Origin: Ancalomicrobiaceae bacterium S20
Lineage (GTDB): Bacteria; Pseudomonadota; Alphaproteobacteria; Rhizobiales; Ancalomicrobiaceae
Assembly: GCA_040269895.1 (NCBI GenBank)
Contig: CP158568.1
Location: 2,822,716-2,886,715, forward strand
DNA: 64,000 bases
Direction: 5' to 3'
A model generated the notes under the pieces. It was not told the origin of the DNA. It saw nothing but the letters and a program-made list of their open reading frames with translations, and did not search any database. A program made the position numbers and the translations under genes. Positions 1 to 8,622 of this stretch are shown piece by piece; within the stretch, counting starts at the first letter, position 1, and every line of letters starts with the position of its first letter.

Positions 1-475
1 CAACTCTGTGTAGGTCGACAGGATCCACGGGCGGTTCGAGTTCCGCCGCGGCGAAGCTGTCTGCGACATAATCGTTCCCATGCAGACTTACCCCATGGGC
101 ATGGGCCCTGAAGACCATCTCCGCCGTTTCGGCCAAGATCTTGGCGGTGTCGCGCGGAGTAGCCGGCATCCGGCCGCGCGCGAGAACGGTTTCGGATTCG
201 TCGCGTTCGTGGTCCTCGCGCCAGGTTTCGATCGCCTTGGCAACCACGAGGGACAGATCGGAAGCGGTCAGACTCATGTCACGCACTGCACGCAGGAAGA
301 AATTGTCGACAGCGACGGCGACCTGACGTGCTCCACGTTCGGCCGACTCCTTGCCGACGACTCCAAGGGTCGCACAGATTTCGGTGCGCGCAAGTCGAGC
401 CCTCAGGCACTGCGGCACCTTGCGCCTGAAGACGGAGCTGCGCCCCTTCAGACGCAGATAAGATCCGACGCCCAT
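1..475 (-). CDS. Tyrosine recombinase (phage-type integrase), N-terminal part, cut by window edge
   Basis: The minus strand reads an open frame from ATG at 475 off the left edge (about 158 residues visible). It begins MGVGSYLRLKGR, followed by a run of Arg/Lys and 'VPQCLRARLARTEICATLGV'. This is the usual N-terminal arm and DUF6538-like start of tyrosine integrases carried by islands and phages. The catalytic R-H-R-Y domain would lie left of the window and is not seen. The start lies 200 bp downstream of the 3' end of tRNA-Gln on the same strand, the classic arrangement for an element integrated into a tRNA gene. Base composition is lower in G+C than the neighbouring genes. Family assignment is by pattern only. 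Confidence 0.7.
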   Translation of the reverse strand, partial: MGVGSYLRLKGRSSVFRRKVPQCLRARLARTEICATLGVVGKESAERGARQVAVAVDNFFLRAVRDMSLTASDLSLVVAKAIETWREDHERDESETVLARGRMPATPRDTAKILAETAEMVFRAHAHGVSLHGNDYVADSFAAAELEPPVDPVDLHRV

Positions 476-675
476 CTTTGGGGACGCTCCAGCATGTCCG
501 GCGAGCCGGGGCCGCGAGCTGGTTACGCCCGCGCCCCACGGGTTTCGAACCACTCCGAACCAACAGGCTCAAACGCCGGTGGCCACTGCGGTGGCCAAAT
601 CGGTGGGAAAGCCCACGATCCGGCCCGTTAGGCTGGCCCTAACTCGCTGAACGCGCTCATGTTTTGCTGAGAGTC

Positions 676-749
676 TGGCTGGGGGACCTGGATTCGAACC
701 AAGACTAACGGAGTCAGAGTCCGCTGTTCTACCGTTAAACTATCCCCCA
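676..749 (-). tRNA. tRNA-Gln (anticodon CUG)
   Basis: On the minus strand a full cloverleaf can be drawn. The acceptor stem TGGGGGA pairs with TCCCCCA, the anticodon loop contains CTG, the T-loop is GGTTCGAATCC, the discriminator is G and the CCA end is encoded. The 3' end faces the integrase gene, so it is the probable attachment site. Confidence 0.95.
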
Positions 750-1177
750 GCGGGATGCCCGTCGGTTCGGGCGTTCGGGGCGATCCGGGCGGATCGTCGC
801 CACGCTCGCGGGTCCATGGTCGAAGACGGATCCGGAGGCCGGCCGAGGCCGGATTGGCCGGGAAGTCGGCGGCGGCCCGTCATCGAACCGTCGTGTCTTC
901 CGCGAACGCTGTCCATCTAGCCGATCGAGTCCGGGGATTCAAGGCCGCGGCGCGCGAAATCCGCATCTGGGGAAAAGTCTTCGCCGATCCGGCATTTCGC
1001 GGCGAGGCAACTCGGGACGCCGCTGCCCGCCGAGACCTGTCGCCCCGGCGCGACGGGATCGCGCGCAAGGCCGTCGCACAGGGGATCGCCGCGCCGCTGC
1101 GCGTGGCCCGCACGGCGGCGCGCCGCGGTCCGGGCGCTCCATTCCCTTCGAGATGGCGCTTCGGCGCTCTGGCTCCG
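750..1177. other. Intergenic region, no gene recognised
   Basis: About 430 bp between tRNA-Gln and the end of phnX. The open frames on either strand are Arg/Ala-rich, lack plausible ribosome binding sites and resemble no family, so they are taken as high-GC shadows. Confidence 0.5.
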
Positions 1178-1993
1178 TCAGGGCCTTTCGCCGCGCAGCA
1201 GGCGGCCTTCGATGTCGTCGAGGACCGGCAGCAGGTCAGCGACACTGTCGATCACGACGTGCGCACCGGCGCGCCTCAGCGTCGCGTAGGCTGCGGCTCG
1301 GCGGGCGGCGAAGTCCTGCGGCGACAAGGCGGCGACCTCGTCGCGCGACAGGCCCATGGCGTTGCCGGAGACCGCGACGCCGACCGTCCAGGTGCCGGCG
1401 GCGAGACCTTCGGCGATGCCGGGCTCGGTGTCGTCGACCTTGACCACCCCATGCGCCGGGAACACGCCGAGATCGAGGAAGGTGCGGTACATCATCAAGG
1501 GCGTCGGCCGCCCGGCCGCGAGGTCGCCGGCGCAGACGAGATTGTCCGGCGCGTAGCCGGCCGCGGCCGCGATCGGCAGCAGCGGCGCCATGATCTCGCG
1601 CGTATAGCCGGTGGTCGAGCCGATCTTCAGGCCGCGGGCGCGGATCGCCGCGACCGTCTCGACGGCGCCGGGGATCATGTCGGCATAATCGGTGACGACG
1701 CGGGCATTGAGCGGCACGAACACCGCATAGATCGCATCGACGTCGGCCCTGGTCGGCGCGGTGCCGCGGGCGGCGGTCCAGCGCGCGGCGATCGCGGGAG
1801 CGTTGAGGAGCGCGTGGATATGGTCCCACTTCGGCAGGCCCATCGGCCCGCGCGCCTCGTCGATCGTGATCGCGACGCCGAATTCGGCGAACACCTTCAC
1901 GAAGGCGCCCATCGGCGCGCGCGAGCCGTGGTCGACGATCGTGCCGGCCCAGTCGAACACGACGGCCTTCAACGCGCTGGGGCTCTCGGTCAT
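1178..1993 (-). CDS. phnX: Phosphonoacetaldehyde hydrolase (phosphonatase)
   Basis: A 271-residue HAD-superfamily enzyme. It cleaves the C-P bond of phosphonoacetaldehyde to acetaldehyde and phosphate. The nucleophile motif VVFDWAGT has Asp14, and the conserved 'DHGSRAP' follows. Lys55 in 'GPMGLPKWDHI' matches the Schiff-base lysine of the family cap domain. 'KVDDTEPGI' is the late HAD acidic motif. The start codon (ATG at 1993) overlaps the stop of the upstream FAD oxidoreductase by 4 bp, so the two are translationally coupled. No 2-aminoethylphosphonate transaminase (phnW) lies nearby, so the aldehyde probably comes from the coupled oxidase. Length is normal for PhnX. Confidence 0.93.
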   Translation of the reverse strand: MTESPSALKAVVFDWAGTIVDHGSRAPMGAFVKVFAEFGVAITIDEARGPMGLPKWDHIHALLNAPAIAARWTAARGTAPTRADVDAIYAVFVPLNARVVTDYADMIPGAVETVAAIRARGLKIGSTTGYTREIMAPLLPIAAAAGYAPDNLVCAGDLAAGRPTPLMMYRTFLDLGVFPAHGVVKVDDTEPGIAEGLAAGTWTVGVAVSGNAMGLSRDEVAALSPQDFAARRAAAYATLRRAGAHVVIDSVADLLPVLDDIEGRLLRGERP

Positions 1994-3114
1994 GGGAACA
2001 GGTCTCCGATGGTTTCCTCGCCGATGGCGAAGGCGGTCGAGGCGCCGGTGCCGCTGGTCACCATGGCGATGCGGACCTTGGCCGAGGGGGTGTCGACGAA
2101 CATCAGCCGGTCGGCGGCGGAGGCATAGATGCCGGTCCAGCGCTCGGACACCGCCGCCTGGGGCAGATCGAGTACCGCACGGAACTCGTCGAGGATCAGG
2201 TCGTCGACCGCCTCGGGGGCGAACGGGTCCGGCGTCGTGCCGTAGTGGTGGCTGTCGCCGACGACCAGCGAGCCGTCGGCCGACTGCACGACGATCAGGT
2301 GCACGCCGTTGTCGAGATGCGGGCCCTGCTCGGCGACGAGCCGCGTCTTCAGCGCCGCCGCCTCGGGCAGCGCGGCGTAGCCGAGATAGCGCACGAGGCC
2401 GAGATCGGACATGACGGCCGCGCCGAGTTGAAGGTCGCGACCCGGCTTCAGGCGCATCATGTGCAGCTTGCACTTCGTCACGCCATAGGCGGCAATGCGC
2501 TCCGGGAACAGGGTCAGGAAATCGTCGCCTGGACACACCACCGCGGCCTCGGCGCGGATCGTGCCCGACGAGGTCTCGATCGCCGGCGGCTCGACCGCGC
2601 GCACCACGGTGTCGCGCAGGAAGGTCACGCCATGCGCCTCGGCGAGATGGCGCGCGAGCTTCGGGATCGCATCGCGGCTCTCGACCCGGATCTCGTGGCT
2701 CGAATGGAGCGCGCCGACCAGGCCGTCGGCCTTCAACGCCGGCACGATGCCGAGCGCCTCGGCCGGGGTCGCGAGCCGGCAGCCCTCGCCCATCTCGGTC
2801 GCGATGAAGGCCTCGAGCACGGTCATGGCCTCGGGGCGCCGGGCGGCGACCACCAGGCCGCGATGTTCGACGCGGATACCGGCCTTGGGGGCGATCTCGG
2901 CCCAGACGTCGCGCGAGCGCATGGCGCGGCGCCAGCAGTCGCCGCGCTCCTGACCGGTCACGGTGACGAAGCCGAAGTTGCGGATCGAGGCCCCGTTGGC
3001 CTGGGCGTCGCGGTCGATCACGATCACCTTCAGGCCCTTGCGTGCCGCGGCGAGCGCGTGGGCGAGGCCGACGATGCCGGCGCCGACCACGGCGAGATCA
3101 TAGGAGGTCGTCAC
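1990..3114 (-). CDS. TIGR03364-type FAD-dependent oxidoreductase of phosphonate catabolism
   Basis: A 374-residue DAO/glycine-oxidase-like flavoprotein. The N-terminus carries the Rossmann dinucleotide motif 'VVGAGIVGLAHA', then 'GASIRNFGFV', typical of the TIGR03364 family found beside phnX. Some members of this family are reported to oxidise N-methylated or hydroxylated aminoethylphosphonates to phosphonoacetaldehyde. Coupling to phnX by a 4-bp overlap fits a two-step pathway from an aminophosphonate to acetaldehyde and phosphate. The exact substrate is inference. First gene of the two-gene operon; the promoter should lie in 3115-3277. Confidence 0.85.
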   Translation of the reverse strand: MTTSYDLAVVGAGIVGLAHALAAARKGLKVIVIDRDAQANGASIRNFGFVTVTGQERGDCWRRAMRSRDVWAEIAPKAGIRVEHRGLVVAARRPEAMTVLEAFIATEMGEGCRLATPAEALGIVPALKADGLVGALHSSHEIRVESRDAIPKLARHLAEAHGVTFLRDTVVRAVEPPAIETSSGTIRAEAAVVCPGDDFLTLFPERIAAYGVTKCKLHMMRLKPGRDLQLGAAVMSDLGLVRYLGYAALPEAAALKTRLVAEQGPHLDNGVHLIVVQSADGSLVVGDSHHYGTTPDPFAPEAVDDLILDEFRAVLDLPQAAVSERWTGIYASAADRLMFVDTPSAKVRIAMVTSGTGASTAFAIGEETIGDLFP

Positions 3115-3277
3115 GGATTACATCCCCTTGCGGCCGGCGCGCCCTCCCCGGCCCATCCACGCTGGTCCATCCCTGATGGCGCAACCCCGTCCGGGCCGCG
3201 CGCGGTCCCCGGCGTCCGCTTAACCTGCCGGCCGACGTCGCGACAGCCCAATGAAAAGGCGATCGCCCGTTCGGCGG

Positions 3278-4036
3278 TCAGACGCCTTCGCGGTGCACCG
3301 CGAAGGGCTGCCAGGACTGGCTGACCGGCATCATCTCGACCGCGTTGACGTTCATGTGCGGCGGCAAGTTGGCGATCCACCACAGCGTCTCGGCGATGTC
3401 CTCCGGCTGCAGCGGATTGGCGCCCTTGTAGAGCCGGTCGTAGGCGGCCTGATCGCCGCCGGTGCGCACGAGCGTGAACTCGCTCTCGCACATGCCCGGC
3501 TCGACCGAGGTCACGCGCACGCCGGTGCCGGCGAGGTCGGAGCGCAGGCCGAGGCTGAATTGGCGGACGAAGGCCTTGGTGCCGCCGTAGACGTTGCCGC
3601 CCGGATAAGGGTAGGTCGCGGCGACCGAGGCGAGATTGATGATCGCACCACGGCTCGCGATCAGCGTCTTCAGGAGCTTGTGGGTGATCGTCGCAAGGCC
3701 GGTGACGTTGGTGTCGATCATCTGGCGCCACTGGGCGAGGTCGCAGTTCTGCGCCGGCGCGGTGCCGAGCGCCAGGCCGGCGTTGTTGATCAGGCAGTCG
3801 ACACCGGCGAAAGCCGGCGGCAGCGCGGCGATGGCCGCATCCATGCCGGCCTCGTCGCGCATGTCGAAGGCGGCGACGTGCACCTTGTCCGGACCGCCGA
3901 GTTCGGCCTGAAGATCGGCGAGGCGTTCGGCACGACGCGCGGTCACGATCGCGCGCCAGCCGCCTTGGACGAAGCGGCGCGCGGTGGCGGCGCCGAAACC
4001 GGCCGAGGCGCCGGTGATCAGGACGGTCTTCGACAT
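3278..4036 (-). CDS. ydfG: YdfG-like NADP-dependent 3-hydroxy acid / malonic semialdehyde dehydrogenase (SDR)
   Basis: A 252-residue classical short-chain dehydrogenase. 'LITGASAGFGAATARRF' is the cofactor-binding TGxxxGxG motif, 'INNAGLALG' the NNAG motif, and 'VYGGTKAFVRQFSLGLRSDL' holds the catalytic Tyr and Lys. The C-terminal 'NVNAVEMMPVSQSW' followed by 'VHRE' matches the characteristic tail of E. coli YdfG. That enzyme oxidises L-allo-threonine and serine and reduces malonic semialdehyde. The gene lies on the same strand as the phosphonate pair, 163 bp upstream of it, so co-transcription is possible but not required. Confidence 0.85.
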   Translation of the reverse strand: MSKTVLITGASAGFGAATARRFVQGGWRAIVTARRAERLADLQAELGGPDKVHVAAFDMRDEAGMDAAIAALPPAFAGVDCLINNAGLALGTAPAQNCDLAQWRQMIDTNVTGLATITHKLLKTLIASRGAIINLASVAATYPYPGGNVYGGTKAFVRQFSLGLRSDLAGTGVRVTSVEPGMCESEFTLVRTGGDQAAYDRLYKGANPLQPEDIAETLWWIANLPPHMNVNAVEMMPVSQSWQPFAVHREGV

Positions 4037-4675
4037 CGGGAACTCCAGGGGTTTTCGACGAGCTTTGCCGGATGTGGCGGAACGGAGGGGCGGCGCGGGC
4101 GGAGCCGGGCACGTCTTCCTGATTAGGCCGAAACGCCGCCGCGAGCCAGTCCCGACATGGGGAGAAGACCTTACGAAATGCAGCCCCAGGCAACCCGCCC
4201 CGCTGCGGCTGGCGGCGGGAAGTGACGAGCGGTCATCATCCCACCGAACCGGCGCGGGATCGGCGATCCCGCGCGTCCGGAGCAGTCGCGAAGACGGGCC
4301 GGCACCCGAAGCGAGGTCGTGCCGTCAACGAGATCCTGCGTGATCCGACCCACCGTCGCCCCGCGCATCCACCATCCGCCCGATGGTCCGGGCAGCGACA
4401 GGGGGGACGGGCTCCCTTCCGCACTCCGAGCTTCTCACACTTCCAACAGACAGGGGGGGCGAGACGACTCCGCATGGGCACTCGCACTTCCGTTTGGGAA
4501 TGCAAGCCGTGACGGCCATCTAGACGCGCAGTGGCGCTCCAATGCGGTCGGCTGCTGGCGCAGGCCGATCTTTCGACTTGGCGGGCTGTCCCGCGTGGGG
4601 ACCTCCAGACATGCGAAGGCCGCGGATCGGGATCCGATCCGCGGCCGAAATCAAAATGCCTCTCGTCAGACGAGA
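4037..4675. other. Intergenic region, 640 bp, no gene recognised
   Basis: Frames here are Arg/Ser/Pro-rich shadows. The only structure seen is the strong hairpin at 4618-4646 behind mucR. Confidence 0.5.
4618..4646 (-). terminator. Hairpin terminator behind mucR
   Basis: Perfect 13-bp inverted repeat (GGCCGCGGATCGG / CCGATCCGCGGCC) with a 3-nt loop, 30 bp past the mucR stop. The downstream T-tract is poor, so intrinsic termination is likely but not certain. Confidence 0.6.
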
Positions 4676-5098
4676 TCAGCGGCCGCCGCGACGACGCTGC
4701 TGGCCGAGGCCCATCTTCTTGGCGAGATCCGAGCGCGCCTGAGCATAGTTCGGGGCGACCATCGGATAGTCCGCCGGCAGACCCCACTTCTCGCGGTACT
4801 CTTCCGGGGTCATGTTGTACTGGGTGCGCAGGTGGCGCTTCAGCGACTTGAACTTCTTGCCGTCCTCGAGGCAGACGATGTAGTCCGGCGTCACCGACTT
4901 CTTGACCGGCACGGCAGGCTTCAGCGGCTCCGGCTGCGGCTCCGGCGTCACGCCCGAGGAGGTCCGCTGCAGCGCCGCATAGACGTCCGCGATCAGGCTC
5001 GGCAGATCACCAGACGAAACCGTGTTGTTGGCGACATAGGCGGACACGATGTCGGCAGCAAGGTCGATGAGATTGGAGCTGACGGAAGAGTCGGTCAT
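4676..5098 (-). CDS. mucR: MucR/Ros family transcriptional regulator
   Basis: A 140-residue protein. The N-terminal half is helical ('[17 protein letters not shown]', oligomerisation part). The C-terminal half carries the Ros/MucR zinc-finger block '[17 protein letters not shown]', followed by '[20 protein letters not shown]' and a basic tail 'GQQRRRGGR'. MucR proteins are H-NS-like silencers that bind AT-rich DNA and control exopolysaccharide, motility and virulence or symbiosis genes in rhizobia and Brucella. Only one finger cysteine is obvious, with Asp in place of the second, as in many rhizobial members. The gene has about 510 bp of gene-free, partly AT-rich upstream DNA, which suits autoregulation. 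Confidence 0.95.
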   Translation of the reverse strand: MTDSSVSSNLIDLAADIVSAYVANNTVSSGDLPSLIADVYAALQRTSSGVTPEPQPEPLKPAVPVKKSVTPDYIVCLEDGKKFKSLKRHLRTQYNMTPEEYREKWGLPADYPMVAPNYAQARSDLAKKMGLGQQRRRGGR

Positions 5099-5611
5099 TT
5101 TTCACCTGTTTTGCGCGGGGATCACGGCCGCGCTGTCCTTATGTGGCTGAACGATTGTAGCCGAGACCGGCCCGCACGCGTCCTCGCATAACTCGATCAA
5201 CCGCCGAGCCGGCAATTGAATCGCTCGCCCTCACGGTCTCGACTTCGTATAAGCACATGCGCCGAGAAAAACAAGATATCCATCGCGACGCATCGACGAA
5301 TTATGATGAAATCCGTATGGATCAACCACAGTCGCGTAAGATTGCGCCAACCGCATGGCTGGATCACAAAGCATTCGAGGTTTCCACCGCTAGGGCGTGT
5401 CGCACGAAACTCCAGCGCCCGCGCGTGGTTTCAGGGCGCTCCGCCTGCCTGTCCGAGGGCGGATTTCCGCGGTTCCAGCAACACTGAGACACGCGGTCGC
5501 GGCGCCTGCCCGCGCAAGGCCGGGCTGGACCCGCGGCAGCGGCGTGTTACATGACCCGGATGGCCGGTGTGTTTCGCCGCCGACCGATATCTTTCCTCAG
5601 AGGACTACGCG
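5099..5611. other. Long divergent intergenic region between mucR and ptrB
   Basis: About 510 bp without a credible gene. The stretch around 5220-5370 is clearly richer in A+T than the surroundings (runs such as GAGAAAAACAAGATATCC and GAATTATGATGAAATCC). It should hold the mucR promoter and possibly MucR binding sites. Confidence 0.55.
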
Positions 5612-7714
5612 ATGCCCTTCGACATTCCGGCCGGGATCGAGCCGCCGGTCGCCGCCCGCCGCCCGGTCGAGACCACCGTTCACGGCACGACGGTCGTCGA
5701 CGACTATGGCTGGCTGCGCGCGGACAACTGGCAGGTGGTGATGCGCGATCCCGCCGTGCTGCCGGCGGAGATCCGCACCCATCTCGAGGCCGAGAACGCC
5801 TATACGGCCACGCTCCTGGTATCGACCGAGGCGCTGCAGGCGAAGCTGTTCGACGAAATGAAGGGGCGCATCAAGCAGGACGACAGTTCGGTGCCCACGC
5901 CCGACGGGCCGTTCGCCTATGCCAGCCGCTACGTCGAGGGCGGCCAGCATCCGCTGATCGTGCGCACGCCGCGCGAGGGCGGCGCCGAAGAGATCCTGCT
6001 CGACGGCAACGCGCTCGCGAGCGGCAAGGCCTATTTCCGGCTCGCCGGCTCGGCGCATGCGACCGACCACCGCCATCTCGCCTGGACCGCGGACGAGAAG
6101 GGCTCGGAATATTTCACGCTGCGCATTCGCGACCTGTCGACCGGCACCGACCTCGCCGAGGAGATTCCCGAGACCAGCGGCGGCGCGGTCTGGGCCAACG
6201 ACGGCAAGACGCTGTTCTATGTCTGGGTCGACGACAACCACCGGCCCCGGCGCGTCTACCGGCACGTGATCGGCACGGCGCCGGCCGACGACGCGGTCGT
6301 CTACGAGGAGCAGGATCCGGGCTTCTTCGTGAACCTGTCGAAGACGCAGTCCGGCCGCTTCATCGTGATCGGCCTCGGCGATCACGAGACCTCCGAGAGT
6401 TGGATCATCGACGCGGACCGGCCGGACAGCGCGCCGCGCCTGATCGCGCCGCGGATCGAGGCGGAGAAGTACGACGTCGACCATGCCGAGGGCGTCTTCT
6501 ACATCGAGACCAACCAGGGCGGCGCCGAGGACTTCAAGATCGTCACGGCGCCCGAGGATGCGCCCGGCCGCGAGAACTGGCGCGACCTCGTGCCGCATGT
6601 CGAGGGTCGGCTGCTGCTCGGCCTGACCGCCTACAAGCACCACCTCGTGCGGCTGGAACGCGTCGACGGCCTGCCGCGGATCGTGATCCGCCGGCTCGAC
6701 ACCGGAGCCGAGCACGCGATCGCCTTTGCCGAAGAGGCCTATTCGCTCGGCCTCTCGGGCGTCTACGAGTACGACACGACGACGATCCGGTTCAGCTACT
6801 CGTCGATGACGACGCCGTCGCGGGTGTTCGACTACGACATGGAGAGCCGCGAGCGCACGCTGCGCAAGGAGCAGGAGGTGCCGAGCGGCCACGATCCGGC
6901 GGCCTACGTCACCCGCCGCATCCAGGCGCCGGCCGCCGACGGCGAGACGGTGCCGGTCACCCTGCTCTATCGCAAGGACCTGGCGCTCGACGGCAGCGCG
7001 CCGACGCTGCTCTACGGCTACGGCTCCTACGGCATCACGATCCCGGCGAGCTTCTCGATCTCGGCGCTGTCGCTGGTCGACCGCGGCTTCGTCTATGCGA
7101 TCGCGCATATCCGCGGCGGCAAGGACAAGGGTTTTCGCTGGTACAAGCTCGGCCGTCGCGAGCACAAGGAGAACACGTTCGACGATTTCGTCGCCGCCGC
7201 CGATGCACTGATCGCGGAGGGCTATACCGCCAAGGGCCGGATCGTCGCGCAGGGTGGCTCGGCCGGCGGCATGCTGATGGGCGCGATCGCCAATCGCGCG
7301 CCGGACCGCTTCGCCGGCATCATCGCCGAGGTGCCGTTCGTCGACGTGCTCAACACGATGCTCGATGCGACGCTGCCGCTGACGCCGCCGGAATGGCCCG
7401 AATGGGGCAACCCGATCGAGGACGAGGCGGCGTTCCGCACCATCCTCGGCTATTCGCCCTACGAGAACGTCGCCGCGCAGGACTATCCGCCGATCCTCGC
7501 GGTCGCGGGCCTGACCGATCCGCGCGTCACCTACTGGGAGCCGGCGAAGTGGGTCGCGCGGCTCAGGGCGACCAAGACCGGCACCGCGCCGGTCCTGCTC
7601 AAGACCAACATGGAAGCCGGCCACGGCGGCGCGTCGGGCCGGTTCGACCGGTTGAAGGAGGTCGCGACCTCCTATGCCTTCGCGCTGCTCACGACCGGCA
7701 AGGCCGAAGGCTGA
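5612..7714 (+). CDS. ptrB: Oligopeptidase B (S9A prolyl oligopeptidase family)
   Basis: A 700-residue serine peptidase. An N-terminal beta-propeller (roughly residues 70-400) is followed by an alpha/beta hydrolase domain. The nucleophile elbow 'GGSAGG' gives Ser550, 'GLTDPRV' gives Asp636 and 'EAGHGG' gives His671, a complete catalytic triad. 'GYGSYG' and 'AHIRGG' are typical of oligopeptidase B. It should cleave short peptides in the cytoplasm, commonly after Arg/Lys. The ATG at 5612 is chosen because a purine-rich AGAGGA lies 8-13 bp upstream and the protein then begins at the family's usual point. It is followed by a hairpin at 7738. Confidence 0.92.
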   Translation: MPFDIPAGIEPPVAARRPVETTVHGTTVVDDYGWLRADNWQVVMRDPAVLPAEIRTHLEAENAYTATLLVSTEALQAKLFDEMKGRIKQDDSSVPTPDGPFAYASRYVEGGQHPLIVRTPREGGAEEILLDGNALASGKAYFRLAGSAHATDHRHLAWTADEKGSEYFTLRIRDLSTGTDLAEEIPETSGGAVWANDGKTLFYVWVDDNHRPRRVYRHVIGTAPADDAVVYEEQDPGFFVNLSKTQSGRFIVIGLGDHETSESWIIDADRPDSAPRLIAPRIEAEKYDVDHAEGVFYIETNQGGAEDFKIVTAPEDAPGRENWRDLVPHVEGRLLLGLTAYKHHLVRLERVDGLPRIVIRRLDTGAEHAIAFAEEAYSLGLSGVYEYDTTTIRFSYSSMTTPSRVFDYDMESRERTLRKEQEVPSGHDPAAYVTRRIQAPAADGETVPVTLLYRKDLALDGSAPTLLYGYGSYGITIPASFSISALSLVDRGFVYAIAHIRGGKDKGFRWYKLGRREHKENTFDDFVAAADALIAEGYTAKGRIVAQGGSAGGMLMGAIANRAPDRFAGIIAEVPFVDVLNTMLDATLPLTPPEWPEWGNPIEDEAAFRTILGYSPYENVAAQDYPPILAVAGLTDPRVTYWEPAKWVARLRATKTGTAPVLLKTNMEAGHGGASGRFDRLKEVATSYAFALLTTGKAEG

Positions 7715-7737
7715 CGAGCACAACGTCCGGGACAAGG

Positions 7738-7766
7738 CCCGGAGGCGTCAGGGGGGCGCCTCCGGG
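7738..7766. terminator. Hairpin between convergent ptrB and SDR genes
   Basis: 10-bp inverted repeat CCCGGAGGCG / CGCCTCCGGG with a 9-nt loop, placed between two converging genes. No T-run, so its role as a terminator is inferred from position. Confidence 0.45.
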
Positions 7767-7778
7767 CTCCGCTCGGGC

Positions 7779-8536
7779 TCAGACCTGCGTGAGGCCGCCG
7801 TCCACCGAGAGTTCGACGCCGTTGATGTAGCCGGCCGCGCTCGATGCCAGGAACAGGGCGGCTTCGGCGATCTCGCTCGGCTCGGCGACACGACCGGCCG
7901 GCGCATCGACCGCGACTTTCGCCTCGAAGCCGGCGACGGCGGTAGCGTCGAGTTCAGGCCTTTGGCCATGATCGGCGTACGCGTGACGCCGGGGCTCAGC
8001 GTGTTGACGCGGATCTTACGCGCCTTGAGGTCGTTGGCGAGGCTGCGCGCGAAAGAGCGGACCGCAGCCTTCGAGGCGTTGTAGACGCTGAGGTCGGCCA
8101 TGCCCTTGTTGCTGACGACCGAGCCGGTGAGCACCACGGCACCGCCGTCCTTCAGCACCGGCAGCAGCGACTGAACCGTGAAGTAGACGCCCTTCACGTT
8201 GATATCGAAGGTGCGGTCGAAGAACGCCTCGTCGGTCTCCTCGAACTTGTTGAATTCCGCGATGCCGGCATTGGCGAACAGCACGTCGAGCCGATCGCCG
8301 TTCGCCTCGATCGCCGCCTTGAGCGACTGGCGGCCCGCGGCTGTACCGACGTCCGCGATGACCGGAACCGCCCGGTTGCCGAGCTTGTTGGCAGCCTCGT
8401 TCAACGTCCCCGCCGTACGTCCGGTGACGTACACCCGGCTCGCCCCCTCGGCGATGAAGGCCTCGGCGGCCGAATAGCCGATGCCGGTCGAACCGCCGGT
8501 CACGGCCACGATCTGATCCTGGAAGCGCATGAGCAT
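7779..8536 (-). pseudogene. Short-chain dehydrogenase, frameshifted near its C-terminus
   Basis: Classical SDR with 'VTGGSTGIGYSAAEAF', 'FANAGIAEFN' and 'VYNASKAAVRSFARSLANDL' (Tyr and Lys). The frame is normal up to '[10 protein letters not shown]' (about 7957), then turns into nonsense. In the next frame the expected SDR tail continues ('[14 protein letters not shown]', '[17 protein letters not shown]', '[13 protein letters not shown]') to a stop at 7779. Adding one base near 7955-7961 restores a 252-residue protein. So it is either a recent pseudogene or a one-base sequencing error. The enzyme resembles the intact SDR at 48088. Start may be ATG 8536 or 8530. It is divergent from an ArsR-type regulator. 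Confidence 0.8.
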
Positions 8537-8547
8537 GATCCTTTGCT

Positions 8548-8580
8548 CGGTAATTCCATATTACCGTATTTCGAAAATAC
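8548..8580. promoter_or_regulatory. Two palindromes in the SDR/ArsR divergent promoter
   Basis: Site 1 (8548-8566): CGGTAAT-N5-ATTACCG, perfect 7-bp arms. Site 2 (8566-8580): GTATTT-CGA-AAATAC, perfect 6-bp arms. They abut in an AT-rich spacer between the two start codons and are likely operators for the ArsR-type protein. Confidence 0.6.
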
Positions 8581-8622
8581 CGAACTATTGGAGCATGTCA
8601 ACGACCGTGCTAGGGTTTCGCC

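Noticed and set aside
880-1245. Possible small gene between tRNA-Gln and phnX
   Set aside because: No ribosome binding site, Arg/Ser/Ala-rich, no family.
5551-7830. Plus-strand frame of 759 codons overlapping ptrB
   Set aside because: Second frame of the oligopeptidase gene; Arg/Gly/Ala-rich and without motifs.
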